DNA of 64,000 bases, taken from Moniliella sp. 'wahieum'. Its lineage: Eukaryota; Basidiomycota; Moniliellomycetes; Moniliellales; Moniliellaceae. The notes beneath the pieces were generated by a model. The model was not told the origin of the DNA, ran no database searches, and saw nothing but the letters and a program-made list of their open reading frames with translations. A program made the position numbers and the translations under genes. The stretch covers positions 310,001-374,000 of the forward strand of contig RSEE01000001.1 in NCBI GenBank assembly GCA_003971905.1, written 5' to 3'. The stretch's first letter is position 1, and each line of letters opens with the position of its first letter. Of this stretch, positions 1 through 11,836 are shown piece by piece.

Positions 1-930
1 TTCCGCTACTCTTACACCCACGTTCCCATCAACACCTGCGCGTCCAACTTTTATGTGATGTGAGATGTTTCCTGTCATGACCCACCTCATTACCCCCGCA
101 TGGCGCCCTCTTCATACACACCTCGCTCTCCTGCTTTTTACTTTTGCTCAGAGCTTACGGCTGACGGGTGGCGGGGGCAGGCCGAGACACCCCCTTCCTC
201 CCGCGCACCTCTGTTTCTGCCTGTTCTTCCGTCTGCGTTCTACCTTGTACTTTCCCTCTGCCGTTGTTATGAACCCGTTCTTGGCTGTAACCCGACCCTA
301 TGAGGAGTCTGCTGCTGCTGCCGACCCAGCAGTGGACTTGGTAACACTTGGAGCTGCGCATCGTAAGGGTGTGTTCCGTTGTGCAGGCTGTCGAGTGCTT
401 GCAAGTTGTGTCTAGTAGTATGCAACGCAGGACACGAGAGGGGGGAACGAGGAGCTCGCCAGAGGAGAACATTGGCTTCGGCAGCCTCGCACTTGGCCCG
501 CCGCCCGCGCGGACGGGATGCTGGGCGGAACGAGCGGGGAGAAGAGGGGATGCAGGATGGCGGATGGGGTGAAGCATGATGCGTGACGGCTGATCGGGGC
601 CGCGCGCGGGGGCAGTGGCGGCAAGACGAGGAAAAGCTGCTGGGCCACGGGGGACTGGCGCAGTGGCTAGTGACTGGCGAGCGGGCATAGTGCTAATGAC
701 TTGCGCTGGGCTGCTTGGCTGGGGCACTGCGTAGCTGTCGCCGCTGCAGCTGCCGCTAACCACGCTGAACGTTGAAGTTGAACGCGCGCCCACCTGCCTC
801 TCTGCTCCTCCGCCGCCCCGCCATCGCCCCCACCTGCCATCCCCTCCGGCCGCCGGCCTCCCCACTGCCACCACCACCACCACCACCACCCCGTCCCCGC
901 CCTCCTTCCGACCGGTGTTACGGCGCTGCG
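1..930. other. intergenic / 5' flank of the kinase gene
   Basis: No convincing gene. Open frames here are GC-driven and show no recognisable domain. Pyrimidine-rich sequence with a (CCA)n run near 868-892 immediately precedes the kinase start and is probably its promoter and 5' UTR. Confidence 0.4.
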
Positions 931-3900
931 ATGGCTGCCGTCGCCTTTGCTCCATCGTCGTCGCCGACGATTCTCTCCCACCCGCTGCGCCCCCGCTCCT
1001 TCCCTCCTCCCATCTCTTCTTCCCGCACCGCCAGCGTCAGCACCATTCAGCCCCCCAGCTCTCTGACCACCGACGATACCAGTGCGGCAAGCGCAGCTGC
1101 CGCCTCGCTCCGTGCGCAGGGCATTGATCCACGCCTGGCCGCTGAGCTGGCCAACGAGGGCATCCCTATTACCAGCCCAGCCGCGTTGCAGTACTTCGGC
1201 GCCTCACCCCATCGCCCGCAGATCCTACTAGGCGACTATCTCTTGCTCCAAACCCTGGGCGAAGGGGAGTTTGGCAAGGTCAAGCTTGGGGTGCATAAGA
1301 AGTATGGAGAGGAGGTCGCTGTCAAGCTCATTCGCCGCGACCATGCACCCAAGCCCGAATCCCTCGCCGAGCACCATCGATCATAATGTCCAAAATTGAT
1401 CGTGAAATCGAAATGCTACGGGCTGTTCGGCACCCCAACATTGTCCGCCTTTACGAGGTCGCCACTACCGAGCGCTACATTGGAATTGTACTTGAATTGC
1501 ATCCGGTATGTTTTGCCTCCCCTATCTGTGGGCCCCTCGTTGACCCACTTCTACTTGTGACTAAGGTGGAGAGCTCTTTGATTATATCCTTGCCCACAGT
1601 GTTTGCGGGAGAAGGAAGCTTGCCGCTTGTTTGCACAACTCATCAGCGGCGTGCACTACCTTCACCAGAAACACATTGTGCATCGCGACCTCAAACTGGA
1701 AAACTTGCTCCTGGATCGGAATCGCAACATGATCATTACCGACTTTGGTTTCGCCAACAACTTTTCGGGCCGCGCCAACGACTTGATGTCCACTCCTGCG
1801 GTTCGCCCTGCTATGCAGCGCCGAACTCGTGGTGCAGGACGGGCAATACAACCGGCTCGGCGGTCGATTTGTGGTCGTGTGGAGTGATTCTGTACGCCAT
1901 GCTGGCGGGCTATCTTCCCTTCGACGATGACCCAGCCAATCCTGATTCCGACAACATCAACCAGCTCTACCACTACATTCTCTCTACTCCCCTCACCTTT
2001 CCCGACTATTTCCCCGAGTTCCCACGCGACCTTCTGCGGCGTATGCTCGTTCCTGACCCGGCCAACCGCGCAACAATGGAGGAGGTCATGGCCCATCCTT
2101 GGCTTCCGATTTCCACCCCTCTTCTCCTTTGGGTGGAGGATCTGGAACGGGCAGCAGCAGAGCAGCAGGCGCGCAAGCGTCAACACTACCGAAAAAAAAT
2201 GGAGCTGCAACACCAGCTCCAACGCCAACCCCCCATGCTTGCCTCACCGCCCGATCCCCCCTCTCATGGGCTTCCTCCTCGCAGCGAGACCATTGCCGAC
2301 ATCCCCCAGGTTTCGTCCCAACACAACTACCGCAACACAGCCATGCCGCTTCCTGCCTCCCGCCCAGCTGACCTGCCGAGCAAGCCCCTTTCCTCTCAGG
2401 TGCCTGCCGCGGCCAATTCAACCGCCACACCTTGCAAGTAGAGTACAGTGCACCCGGAAACGCCCCTTCTTCCGCCACTGAAGAGATTGCACCCGAAGCT
2501 CCCCCAGGCGTCGCCGGGCCCATCCTGATGGGTGCTGGCGCGGTTTGTGATGGAGGACCCAGAGGAGATGACCCCTTCCCGTGTGTCAACGCAGCCTGCG
2601 TCGGATTCGCATTCTATGCAAAGAGACGCACGTGGCCACGGAGGATCCAGTTCCAGAACAGACGACGCAAGCGGATACTTCAGCTGAACAAGCTCCTGCG
2701 CCACGCTCTCCCCAACTCGACGAAATCTCAACTTCCGCAAAAGCTCGAACATGTCCTTGCAGTCGAGGAGCCGCGTGTTCCGCACCAGAAGGTAGCTGGC
2801 TCCATTAGGCTCTGAGCCTCAACAACTGCTGCCACAACGGTCGCGCCCAACGGTGAGCAACGTCTTCTATTCCCCCCCGTCCCGTTGATTGTCAAGGAAG
2901 CGGATACTCGTGCCGCACCCACGAAAGTGGCCGTACAGAGCATACCACACCCCAGCCAGCCTCAGCAGTGATGCTTCCGACGACGATGCAACGTGAGGAT
3001 ACCCGTTCCCGCTCCCGCTCAGTCAGTACTCCTGTAGAGAAGGTCCCGTCTGGGAAGCGGCGCATGTCACTCATGCCCCCCAAGGAACAACGGGGCCTGG
3101 ATCCCGCCGCAATTCCCTTTTGCCCGGATTATGCCGCACCGCACTCCCTCTTCCTCCACTTCTGCCAGCCAGGCCCCATCAATGGGTCTGCAGGATTCGA
3201 AACAATCGAATGAGTCGGTTACGTCCTCCCGAAAGAAGACTCTGTCTTTACTCCCCTCGCGCAAGGCCGAGCGGGACCGCAAGGTGGCCGTGCAGATGGC
3301 CAAGGAGAAGGCCACGTCTGAAGTGCCTTCAGCGCCACAGGCCCCTGCCCCCGCCCACAACCCTCGGTTCAGGCCCCCCGTATGCCCTCTCAACCTAAAG
3401 GCAGCAAGGCATCAACCGGGCCAGCCAAGCGTGTCATGGACTGGTTCCGTGGCCGTAGCCGTCAAACATCCGGCTCGGCCAGCACCGGCTCGCCCCAGGC
3501 ATTTCAACCTCTTTCAGCGCCGAGACCCACCCAGGCTCGTCCATCCGCCCAGGCTCTCCCGACCGCTCGCCCTTCTCAACCAATTAAGCCTTCAAGCCAC
3601 TCCAGTGCCACACATAGTGATCTCAGTCGTGATACGCACCTCACCGCTCCCCTCGAGGAGACCGCGCCTCTCAAACAGGCCAAGATTCCAGCTCCTACCA
3701 AGACGACACCAGCGGCAGCATTCTCAGATGCCATGCTGCGGTATCACGAGGGCGCCGTGGACCAATCCGCCTTAACGTCCGTTCCGCCGACCGAGATGTT
3801 GGCGCGGGTACGGACAGCTCTGACAGAGATGGGCATTGAGTTCCATCTGGCGGGCCAAGAGCAGTTTAAGCTGGAGTGTCTGCGCCCGAAGCAGGCGGCG

Positions 3901-4228
3901 CGTGGGGGACGCGGGGCGTGGCGTGCCTTCCGTACCTCTGTCTTTCCCTCCTTGCCTTCTGAAGGGGAGAAGGGCACCTCACCTGCTGCCCCCGCCTCAG
4001 CGGGGGAAGCTCGCCCCCCAGCCCGTGGCCAGACCAACGCCGATGGCGGGCAAGGTACGGTTCAGTGTTGAAATTACACGGCTCAAGAACTTGCCGGGAC
4101 TCTCGGTCGATATTCGCCGCATGCGCGGCAGCGCGTGGGCTTACAAGTCTTGCTACACCACTTTGCTCCAGCGGTGCACGACCTCTGACCTTGCCCCGTC
4201 GTCGGGGCGTGTTTCTATCCCTGCTTGA
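931..4228 (+). CDS. kin4: Kin4/Frk1-family serine/threonine protein kinase with C-terminal KA1-like domain
   Basis: CAMK-type kinase. In yeast, Kin4 restrains mitotic exit when the spindle is misaligned. Visible motifs, in order: glycine loop [17 protein letters not shown] lysine, HRDLKLEN catalytic loop, [18 protein letters not shown] activation segment, then [20 protein letters not shown] and [13 protein letters not shown], which fit Kin4 better than Kin1, Snf1 or Hsl1. About 550 residues of Ser/Pro-rich linker follow. The last about 45 residues (from about 4057) carry [10 protein letters not shown] and a [11 protein letters not shown] segment like a KA1 membrane-binding fold. The first in-frame ATG is at 931. 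A GTATGT intron starts at 1507 and ends about 1566. At least six frame changes (near 1380, 1600, 1833, 1850, 2430, 3390) break the frame at single bases, in places where the protein family is conserved. I treat them as sequence errors. Family sure; exact joins not. Confidence 0.85.
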
Positions 4229-4872
4229 ATCAAACCTATCCTATCCTATCCTATCTTGCCTGCCGCAGTTGGCTCTTTGATCGATCACTACCCGCTTCTC
4301 CCAAAGCATGTGCTCCATGAGCTTCCGTATCCCCGTCTGGACTGCACTAGGATCAACTCCTTGCAGATCAATCGATATTATTCACAGCAGCCTTCGAAGC
4401 GCGAAGCGCGTGAAGCCTCGCTCACGGCCTTGAAAGTGATTAAAGGACAGTGATTAGGCAGCATTTTCCCGTATATGCTAGCACTGATAATCCAAGCGAA
4501 CACCGAAACCCGAGGAAGGTGTCAAGCGCTCGAGAGGGCCGCAAGACGGTTTTGGAAGCTGCATTGCTTCGTCTGGCGCTCCCCAACAATAATGCTACCA
4601 CGGTCGTTGGTGACCTGTCTGTCACCTGTCTTCCCTTCTCGATAACCTCGTCTCCACTTAACTGCCTCCTCGTCTTCCAACCTCGTACCTCTAGCATTCC
4701 ATTCTCCACGTGGGCGCAAAGCTGGCACACACCGCTGTGACAGCCTCCTTCTATAGACACCTATAGTCTCTGGGATAGCTTCAATCGTCTTCCCTCTCTT
4801 CTGGCTCCTTTCCACTCCCTCCTCCCTCTCCACTACCCTCTTTCGCCCTGCGCTCACCAGTAATCAATCCCT
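4229..4872. other. intergenic, 3' of kinase
   Basis: Begins with a short pentanucleotide tandem (CCTAT x4, about 4229-4252). The remaining sequence has open frames on both strands but no domain or codon pattern I can support. Probably 3' UTRs of the kinase and of the minus-strand exon to the right. Confidence 0.4.
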
Positions 4873-5061
4873 CTAGCGATCATAGCTGACTGCTTGCTCT
4901 TTCGGGGGCTGGGCGCTGGGCGTGAGGGCCTCTGTGATCGACTTGACGATGTGAGAGGTTTCGCTGGTCACCTGAGGCCCTTGGGCCTGAGGTTGGGTCT
5001 GAGGAGGTGTGCCCTGGCGTGCTTGGCTGTACGTAAGCGAATGGGCCAGCTCGGGGGCGTC
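4873..5061 (-). pseudogene. isolated terminal coding exon of an unrecognised protein
   Basis: On the minus strand an intron-like CTAAC branch point (near 5085) and a CCCCTAG acceptor are followed by a clean 63-codon frame ending in TAG at 4873-4875. The peptide is polar, rich in Gln, Pro, Ser and Thr (it contains TPPQTQPQAQGPQ) and ends SYDR. Its amino-acid composition is normal and it is phase 0 with the acceptor. I cannot find a matching upstream exon: beyond 5100 the strand runs into heptad repeats. It is either the last exon of a gene whose front is too short or damaged to see, or a gene remnant. No function assigned. Confidence 0.35.
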
Positions 5062-5114
5062 CTAGGGGTTTTGCATGGTGCATGAGTTAGACACCTAGCG
5101 GCGCGCTCTCGCTT

Positions 5115-5149
5115 GTCACTATCACTAGTCACTAGTCACTAGTCACGCG
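5115..5149. repeat. heptad chain, TCACTAG units
   Basis: Five 7-bp units, three of them exact TCACTAG, giving chained ACTAGT palindromes. The chain lies upstream of the chitin synthase gene. Confidence 0.8.
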
Positions 5150-5274
5150 TGGCTGGGCGGGGGGGCACTCTGGCTGCGCACCGGGCAGCATGCAAGGTGA
5201 CCCCCCTGTGGCCCCCGCGCGGAGCCACCCAGCTGTCAGCGTCGGGGCTGGCCATGCCGTGCACATCAGCAACC

Positions 5275-5309
5275 CATCATGCATCATGCATCATGCATCA
5301 TGCATCACA
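5275..5309. repeat. heptad chain, CATCATG x4
   Basis: Four exact CATCATG units plus a variant fifth. Each junction makes an ATGCAT palindrome. It sits about 370 bp upstream of the chitin synthase ATG. The same unit recurs at 12778 and at 47634. Confidence 0.9.
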
Positions 5310-5331
5310 CGTGGCATCCACCCCACAGGCG

Positions 5332-5380
5332 CATGTCACATGTCACATGGCCCATGGCACGTCGCATGTCACACGTCGTG
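5332..5380. repeat. heptad chain, CATGTCA units drifting
   Basis: Seven 7-bp units (49 bp) beginning with two CATGTCA, then CATGGCC/CATGGCA and CGTCGCA variants. ACATGT and CCATGG palindromes recur every 7 bp. Confidence 0.75.
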
Positions 5381-5579
5381 CAGGGCACCAATGCCCGCAC
5401 CACCACACTGTGTGGCGCGCGGCAAGTGGGCGCACAGCGCCAGTGCCTCCTGCTGCGGGCTGCCCCCACCCGCCAGGCACTGGCGTTGTGCCCCATGCGT
5501 GACAGCAGGCACGCTGCCCTGGCAGCAGACCGGAGCAGCGCCCCACCCGGCTCTCGCTGGTCGGCGCGGCGCTGCCTCG

Positions 5580-5587
5580 TTCTCCTC

Positions 5588-5618
<31 letters not shown>

Positions 5619-5630
5619 TCCCTCCACCTC
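5580..5630. repeat. (CTC)n pyrimidine tract
   Basis: About 50 bp of CTC/C-rich simple repeat in the presumed 5' leader of the chitin synthase gene. Confidence 0.7.
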
Positions 5631-5675
5631 TCTCTTCACACTCGTTCTTCTCCCGCCTCGTACCCCCACCCACCC

Positions 5676-8630
5676 ATGAGTCGCTCGCCCTACGCGCCGG
5701 TCCACGACGGCTATTACTCCGCCTCGGACCTGCACGTCCAGGACGGTGCGCCAGGCTTGCCGCCGCCACTCCCAGCGTTCTCCTATTCGCCACACAGCAG
5801 CCCTGGACCTGTTCCTGCCGAGCCCCGCTCCGGGTACTACGCCCAGCATTCGTCGGCCAGCAACAGCTACTCCGACTTCTCCAACAAGGGGTACGGCAGC
5901 GCAGGCTATTACGATGCCGGCGGCCACTACCCCCTGTCGGATGACAAGCCGCCCACCGAGAAGCTGATGCCGATGGAGGTCAACTACCCGCCCCCGCGCA
6001 ACGTCCAATACCAACAGTATGGGTGCGTGCCCTCCCCCTCTCTCTCTCGTATGCGGCCATACTAACTCTCTGTGTGTACACACACACCTTCACTCTCCCC
6101 CACTACTTCTGGCGCCACGCTGTCCCCCCCGCCCATGTCTCCGTACCGCATGCACCCCGGCACCACCCTCACCGACAGCTCCTCCCAGCTCATGCTTCCG
6201 GACCAGTCACAGTCGCAGCTCGCTTGGGCACAGCGCCAGGCCAAGCCCAAACGTGGCCTGACGCGGAAGGTTAAACTAACGCGTGGCCATTGGATCGTCG
6301 AGCATCGTGTGCCCACGGCCATCCGCAACGCCTTTGAACCCAAATGGACGCAGGGCAACAAAACGACCGAGTTTACTCATATGCGCTACACGGCCGCCAC
6401 CTGCGATCCGGATGACTTCACCAAGGAGAATGGCTGGACCCTAAGGGCTTCGGATCAGTATGGGCGTGACACCGAGTTGCTGATCGCCATCACGTATTAC
6501 AATGAGGACCGCATCCTTGTCGCCCGCACGCTGCATGGTGTCATGCTCAACATTCGAGACATCTGCAAATCCAAGGCTTCCAAGTTTTGGCGCCGTTCGG
6601 CCGAGGAGGGTCGACCCGGCTGGCAACGCATCGTCGTCTCGCTCATTTTTGACGGCATCGACCCGTGTGACAAGGAGGTGTTGGATTTGCTGGCTACAGT
6701 GGGGGTGTACCAGGACGGAGTTATGAAACGACAAGTCGATGGGAAAGAGACTGTCGCTCACATCTTCGAGTACACTACCCAACTCTCTGTTGATTCCAAA
6801 CCCTCCCTCGTTCAGCCCCACGGGAACGACGATAGCAACCTTGTACCCGTCCAAATGATCTTTTGCCTCAAGCAGAAAACTCCAAGAAAATCAACTCGCA
6901 CCGCTGGTTGTTCAATGCGCTTGGACGTCACCTTGAACCTGAGACGTGCATTCTCCTCGACGCGGGAACCAAGCCGAGCCCCAGGAGTCTGTACTACCTG
7001 TGGGAGGCCATGTACAACAATAGTCATCTTGGTGGCTGCTGCGGCGAAATTCACGCGATGATCAAAGGCGGAGTCAAGCTGTTCAACCCGCTGGTGGCGG
7101 CCCAGAACTTTGAGTACAAAATGAGCAACATTCTGGACAAACCGCTCGAGAGTGCGTTTGGCTATGTCTCGGTTTTGCCTGGTGCGTTTAGTGCGTACCG
7201 CTACCGTGCCATCCAAGGCCGGCCCCTGGAACAATACTTTCATGGGGATCACACTTTGGCCGATCGGTTGGGCAAGAAGGGATTACACGGCATGGGCATT
7301 TTTACCAAGAACATGTTTCTGGCTGAAGACCGTATCTTGTGCTTTGAATTGGTTTTCAAGATGGGCGACCGCTGGACCTTGGGGTACGTGAAAAATGCCA
7401 AGGGCGAGACGGACGTTCCCGAGGGGGCAGCAGAGCTCATCAGTCAGCGCCGGCGTTGGCTCAATGGCTCTTTTGCCGCCTCAATTTACTCGTTGGTTCA
7501 TTTTTGGAAAATCTACCGTTCGGGGCACAACATTATCCGGATCTTTTTCTTCCACATCCAAGCCCTCTACAACTTCATTGTGCTCTTTGTCACTTGGTTT
7601 GCTCTGGCCAACTTTTGGCTTACCTTCTCGATTATCATCCAGTTCCTTCCCGACAACATTCTCGAGAACTCGAACGACACAGTGCAAATGATTCTGCATT
7701 GGGTCAACCTAGGTTGCGAGTGGGTCTACATCTTTTTCTTGATCCTTCAGTTTGTTCTGGCACTGGGAAATCGACCAAAGGCTGAGAAACCACTCTACAT
7801 TCTCTCCTTTTCGTCTTTGCTGTGATGGGCATGTACTTGCTTACCGTCTCGCTCTGGCTTACGGTCGACATGCTTACCGACTTGGCCCATCAAATCGAGG
7901 GGTCCGATACGTTTTGGTCGGTCATCATGTCCAATGCACAATCAACGACGGTACTGATTGCGAGCTTAATCGCCACCTTTGGGGTGTACCTCCTTGCTTC
8001 GATCATGTACCTCGACCCGTGGCACATGATCACCTCGTTTCCTCAATACCTCGCTATTGCACCCAGCATGACCAATTCCTCAACGTCTACGCCTTTTGCA
8101 ACCTGCACGACGTGAGTTGGGGCACCAAGGGATCGGACAAAGCCGACGTGCTGCCTTCCGTAGACACCAAGAAGGCCAAAGCCCCGGACGGCACCATCGA
8201 GGAAGTGGAACAAGAGCAAGAAGACATTGATGCACACTTTCGTGAAGTGGTTCAACGCGCAGTTGCCCCCGTTGTGGTGGAAGAGAAGAAGGAAAAACCT
8301 AGTATGGACGATAGCAACCGCACCTTCCGCACACGCTTGGTCGTATTTTGGATCCTGTGCAATGGCGCTTTGACGGTCGCCATTCAGAACTTGGCCGGTT
8401 TGCACTACAACGTCACTGAAAAGGCGATGAAACAAGACGAACAAAGGATCCAAGGGTACTACTTTAAAGTTCGTCCTCCATCAACCTCCCCTTCCTCCCA
8501 TCTTGCTTACTGACGTGATTTTCGCTAGGTGCTGTTGTGGACCACATTTGGCCTGGCCTTCTTCAAATTCTGTGGATTCTTCGTCTTTTGGTTGACACGC
8601 TTGGTACGGATGCCGTGTCGCAAATCATGA
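5676..8630 (+). CDS. chitin synthase, division 1 (class I-III type)
   Basis: Integral membrane glycosyltransferase that polymerises UDP-GlcNAc into chitin at the plasma membrane. The N-terminal 110 residues are Tyr/Ser/Pro-rich and low complexity. The core has the family marks [36 protein letters not shown] (about 6958), LAEDRIL (about 7320) and the signature QRRRWLNG (about 7447). At least six hydrophobic segments follow. The total of about 940 residues is normal for the class. Introns: a GTGCGT donor at 6023 with a TACTAAC branch point, and a clear 60-bp intron 8469-8528 before the last 33 residues. Frame breaks near 6885, 7805 and 8075 each restore conserved sequence if one A or T is added to a homopolymer. 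That points to read errors. Start is the ATG before SRSPYAP; upstream is a (CTC)n tract, probably 5' UTR. Confidence 0.92.
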
Positions 8631-10030
8631 TTGACATCGTGGTCCCTGGCGGGTAGAGTTGAACCCAAGATCGGGTGCTTTGCTTTGCCGACGCAGGCGT
8701 CGGTCCACCACACATCCTTCTTTCGGCTCTCCCCCGCTGTCTTATTCCCGCACGGTCATGAACCACCAATCACGTCCTTCGAGTTCAGTAGGCGTTCCCT
8801 TTTAGTTCGTCTCGTCTCGTCTTGCCCCCTCCCTCCTTCATTTACACCTCACCCACTCCCGCGCTCGTTCCCAGCTGCACACCTTCCTTGGCCACTCCGT
8901 AACCCCCCCCCCCCCCCCCCCCCGACCCCTTGCGCATTCGTTCTTATGCCAGTGCTCTTGGACGACTCTCTTTTTTGCACAGCCTGCTATACCCCCTTAC
9001 TGCCAGTGCCACCCTACTCTGCCTAGGGTCGGTACCCTCGCCTTTTCTGCCCTGGAAACGCTTCAAGACGACCGCAGATGTCGCTGCCGCTCATGTTGAG
9101 CTCCAACGCCCAGGTGGAAGGTATTGTGGGGTTGATGATTGCTTTCTGTACTCAATGTATATTTTGCCTCGCCTCAATGTGTTGATCACCCTAAAGCTTC
9201 TCAGATCTCAAACTCTTAAGTCTCAATGCCTCATGGTTAGAACCCTCCCGCTCCAAGTGAGAGTTGACTTGACACGAGAAGCTTACCAAGGCAGGTCTAA
9301 ATACAAGCCAGTTTCCTCTTGATGAGGTTGAATGTCCTCCTTTATACTGTTGGGACGCGTTCCCGTGCATAGGGCCAGGCGCCTTATCACCCTTTACCCC
9401 TTCGACCTTATTTGTCCTCCGAAGCCACCACGTGGATATCCGGCTTGTTCGAACCCCTGTCTCCTCGGTGTGGCAAAAGGCTTAGACCTTCACCACCACC
9501 ACCTCGACTGCATTCCTCTACATGTTAGAGTTTCTCCACCCAAACCCTTGGGTTCCTCCGGCCTTACATACACGTTTCCCACCTCCCATATATTGTTTTC
9601 AGTACAAGATCGGAAGGCGGGTATTCAAGTTCCACGGGAGGGAGCAACGGGGGTATGACTCGAGACCCGAGATGGCAGGGACGATCAGGCGTGGAGGCAG
9701 CGCACGGAGGTCGAGTGACCACATGCGGACGCGTGAGCGGGGGGAAGGAAGAGTACAGGACGAAGGTGCGACAATGGGAAGACAAAAAGTGCCTAGGACA
9801 GGATTGGGAGCTCAGAGGATGGGGGGATCAGAGTGGACAGGGACCCCCCCATTCCTCCCTCCTTCCTCGTGGATGCGGGGTGGAAAGGTGAAATGAGGAA
9901 AAGCACAACAGTCATTAGTCATTGGGGGCGATGGAGGTGGTGAATGGGAACGGAAATGGGAGCGGCGGGTGGGGGATGGAAATGAAATGAGAATGAGGAA
10001 ATGAAATAACAAGACGGAAGAGCGAGACCG
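8631..10030. other. intergenic with 21-nt poly-C
   Basis: A run of 21 C (8903-8923) splits this gap. The sequence at about 9090-9660 is less GC-rich and differs in texture from the gene flanks; it could be an old transposon remnant, but I see no terminal repeats or coding homology. From 9660 to 10030 the plus strand is purine-rich. A GTTCGAAC word at about 9448 resembles a tRNA B-box but lacks a T-stem. Confidence 0.4.
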
Positions 10031-11836
10031 TTACACGGTAAACTCCCATCGTCCCTCAGGGTACCCCTGGAGTGTATCTCCCAGCATGATTTCCCGTCGA
10101 CGCTGGACATAGACCATGAGGTCAGTCACTTTCTGCCTCAGTTGGGTAATCGTATCTTGGTCAATACGCGACTGAAGCTGTTCCGACAACTCTTCACCCA
10201 CCGCGCTCGAGATCACGTTGGTTGTCCTCAAAGATCTCAGTCATGTTGTTGCGCTCGAGGTAAAAGGCCATTGCATAGGTCCACTTGAGTGTCATCCGGC
10301 ATTCGTTAACCACCGTCGCTGCTTTGGCCAAAAACTGCACCTCTGACCACGACAGAACGCCTGCCTCTTGCATCGCGTCCATGTTCTTGCGCGTCTGCAC
10401 CATCAACTTTTCATCCAGACGAGCTGACTGTTCGTGGTTCTGGTACCGGTTGAAGTAGTGGAGGTAGCGCTCCAAGCTCACCCGTGACGATTTGCGGCTT
10501 TCTTTCTCTTGGGCCTTTTTCATGTCAAAGCGATTGCAGTTGTAGTACGAAGTTCCATGCTCCGACCAGGGCCCTCGCAAATCCAGCAAAACTCGTACCG
10601 GCACTTGCGGCAGACCATGTGATTGCACCCTCCGTTCTTCTCAATCAGTGAGTTGCAGCTCGGGTTGGGACAGTCCTGCGTATTGGCCTTGATCCAATTG
10701 GACGTCTCGCTATCGTCCTCGCATTTCTTCAGCCACAACTTGACGATGCGGCAAATGCAAGGCGCATGCGCTTCTTGGCTGCAGCCAAAGCAAAACTCAT
10801 GGCCGTTCCCGCACCGCACGGTAGGCACGATCGTATTCAGCTTCTTGCGCGAAACGTGGCATTCGACCGCAAGCTCGCACCCGGCGCCGGGCACCACGCC
10901 ATCATTCCCGAATCGGAAACAAAGGCACGGTTGAGTAGCGTGCGGTATCGTTCCAGCATTGACGCGTCCACCAGTTGGCCAATCGTGTTCTCGTCAATAA
11001 TGAGCTTGCAGGACTCCTCCATGCACTGCACCCGGCGGGACTCGCCCTCGTACTTGATCTTGTTGTTGAGGTATTCAGTGTAGCATGAGGTGCAGTACCG
11101 GTGACCACAGGCGAGGGCAAGGGTAGACAGGGACGGGATAGAGGGAGGGAGAGGGATGACTTGGGCCGAGCCAGCGCTCTTGGCGCGGGCCACCGCGCGT
11201 TCGTACTCATTCAGCTTCCTCTGCTGGGAGGGCGTAAGACGAGGCAAGTCATCGGTCGACTGGAAGCAGATCTCGCATGTGAAATTGTCATGGGGCGTCA
11301 TTGCTGCTACGCGGGGGCGGGAGGGTCGTCAATGACGCCAGCCTCGTACTTGACCTCATCGGGGGCGTCCATGTAGCGTTCAATCAAACGCTCCTTGTTC
11401 CAGTTCATGTGACGTAGCAGGATGGCCGCATCCGTGTCCTAATTTGAGGCGATGGGGTTAGCAAGAAATCGAGCATAAGAAAAGGAAGAGGCACACCTTG
11501 ACGTTGAACATGGCCGCGATCTGGTCCACCTCCTTCTTCTGGAGATTGGAGATGTCCTGTTCGTTGCGCGAGATATACTCGACTTCCCAAGGCTTCTTCT
11601 TTGGGGTGGGTGGCATCATCGAGTTCATCTTCGTCGATCGTCGACTCGGCGCCATCGAAGTTGACGTCTTCAACGTCAGAGTCATCAAAGGCGACAAATT
11701 CGCCGTCTCCATCGTCGGCATAAAACAACTGTGCGCCGTCGTCGTCCAGGCCCTCGAAGGCGGCAGCGGAGTCGTTGTCGGAGGATGTCATTTCGACGTC
11801 GGACGAGATGTGCTCGTCGGCGCGGATAGCAGACAT
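10031..11836 (-). CDS. RBR-type E3 ubiquitin-protein ligase, ariadne (ARIH1/Hel1) family
   Basis: Transfers ubiquitin through a RING1-IBR-RING2 module; RING2 carries the catalytic cysteine. Order: acidic N-terminus (rich in Asp/Glu), UBA-like helix segment (ILLRHMNWNKERLIERYMD), RING1 (CEICFQ ... CGHRYCTSCYTEYL), IBR (CGNGHEFCFGCSQEAH), RING2 (CPNPSCNSLIEKNGGCNHMVC, catalytic Cys in GGCNH), and an ariadne domain containing WSEHGTSYYNCNRFD and RYLHYFNRYQNHEQS. The C-terminus ends in GRWEFTV and TAA. Start is the ATG at 11836. One clean 58-bp intron is seen at 11439-11496 (GTGTGC, CTAAC, TTAG). Frame breaks near 11310, 10885, 10585 and 10205 occur beside C or G runs, inside otherwise perfect family sequence. 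Full length for the family (about 580 residues). Confidence 0.93.

Noticed and set aside
155..955. 266-codon minus-strand open frame
   Set aside because: It runs antisense to the kinase leader, is Arg/Val/Gly-repetitive from the (CCA)n tract, and shows no domain.
5677..8630. chitin synthase as a pseudogene
   Set aside because: All catalytic motifs are intact, and each frame break is a one-base homopolymer change that restores conserved protein when corrected.
9440..9460. possible tRNA (GTTCGAAC B-box word)
   Set aside because: Flanks do not pair into a T-stem, and no A-box or acceptor stem is seen. No other tRNA signal was found on either strand.
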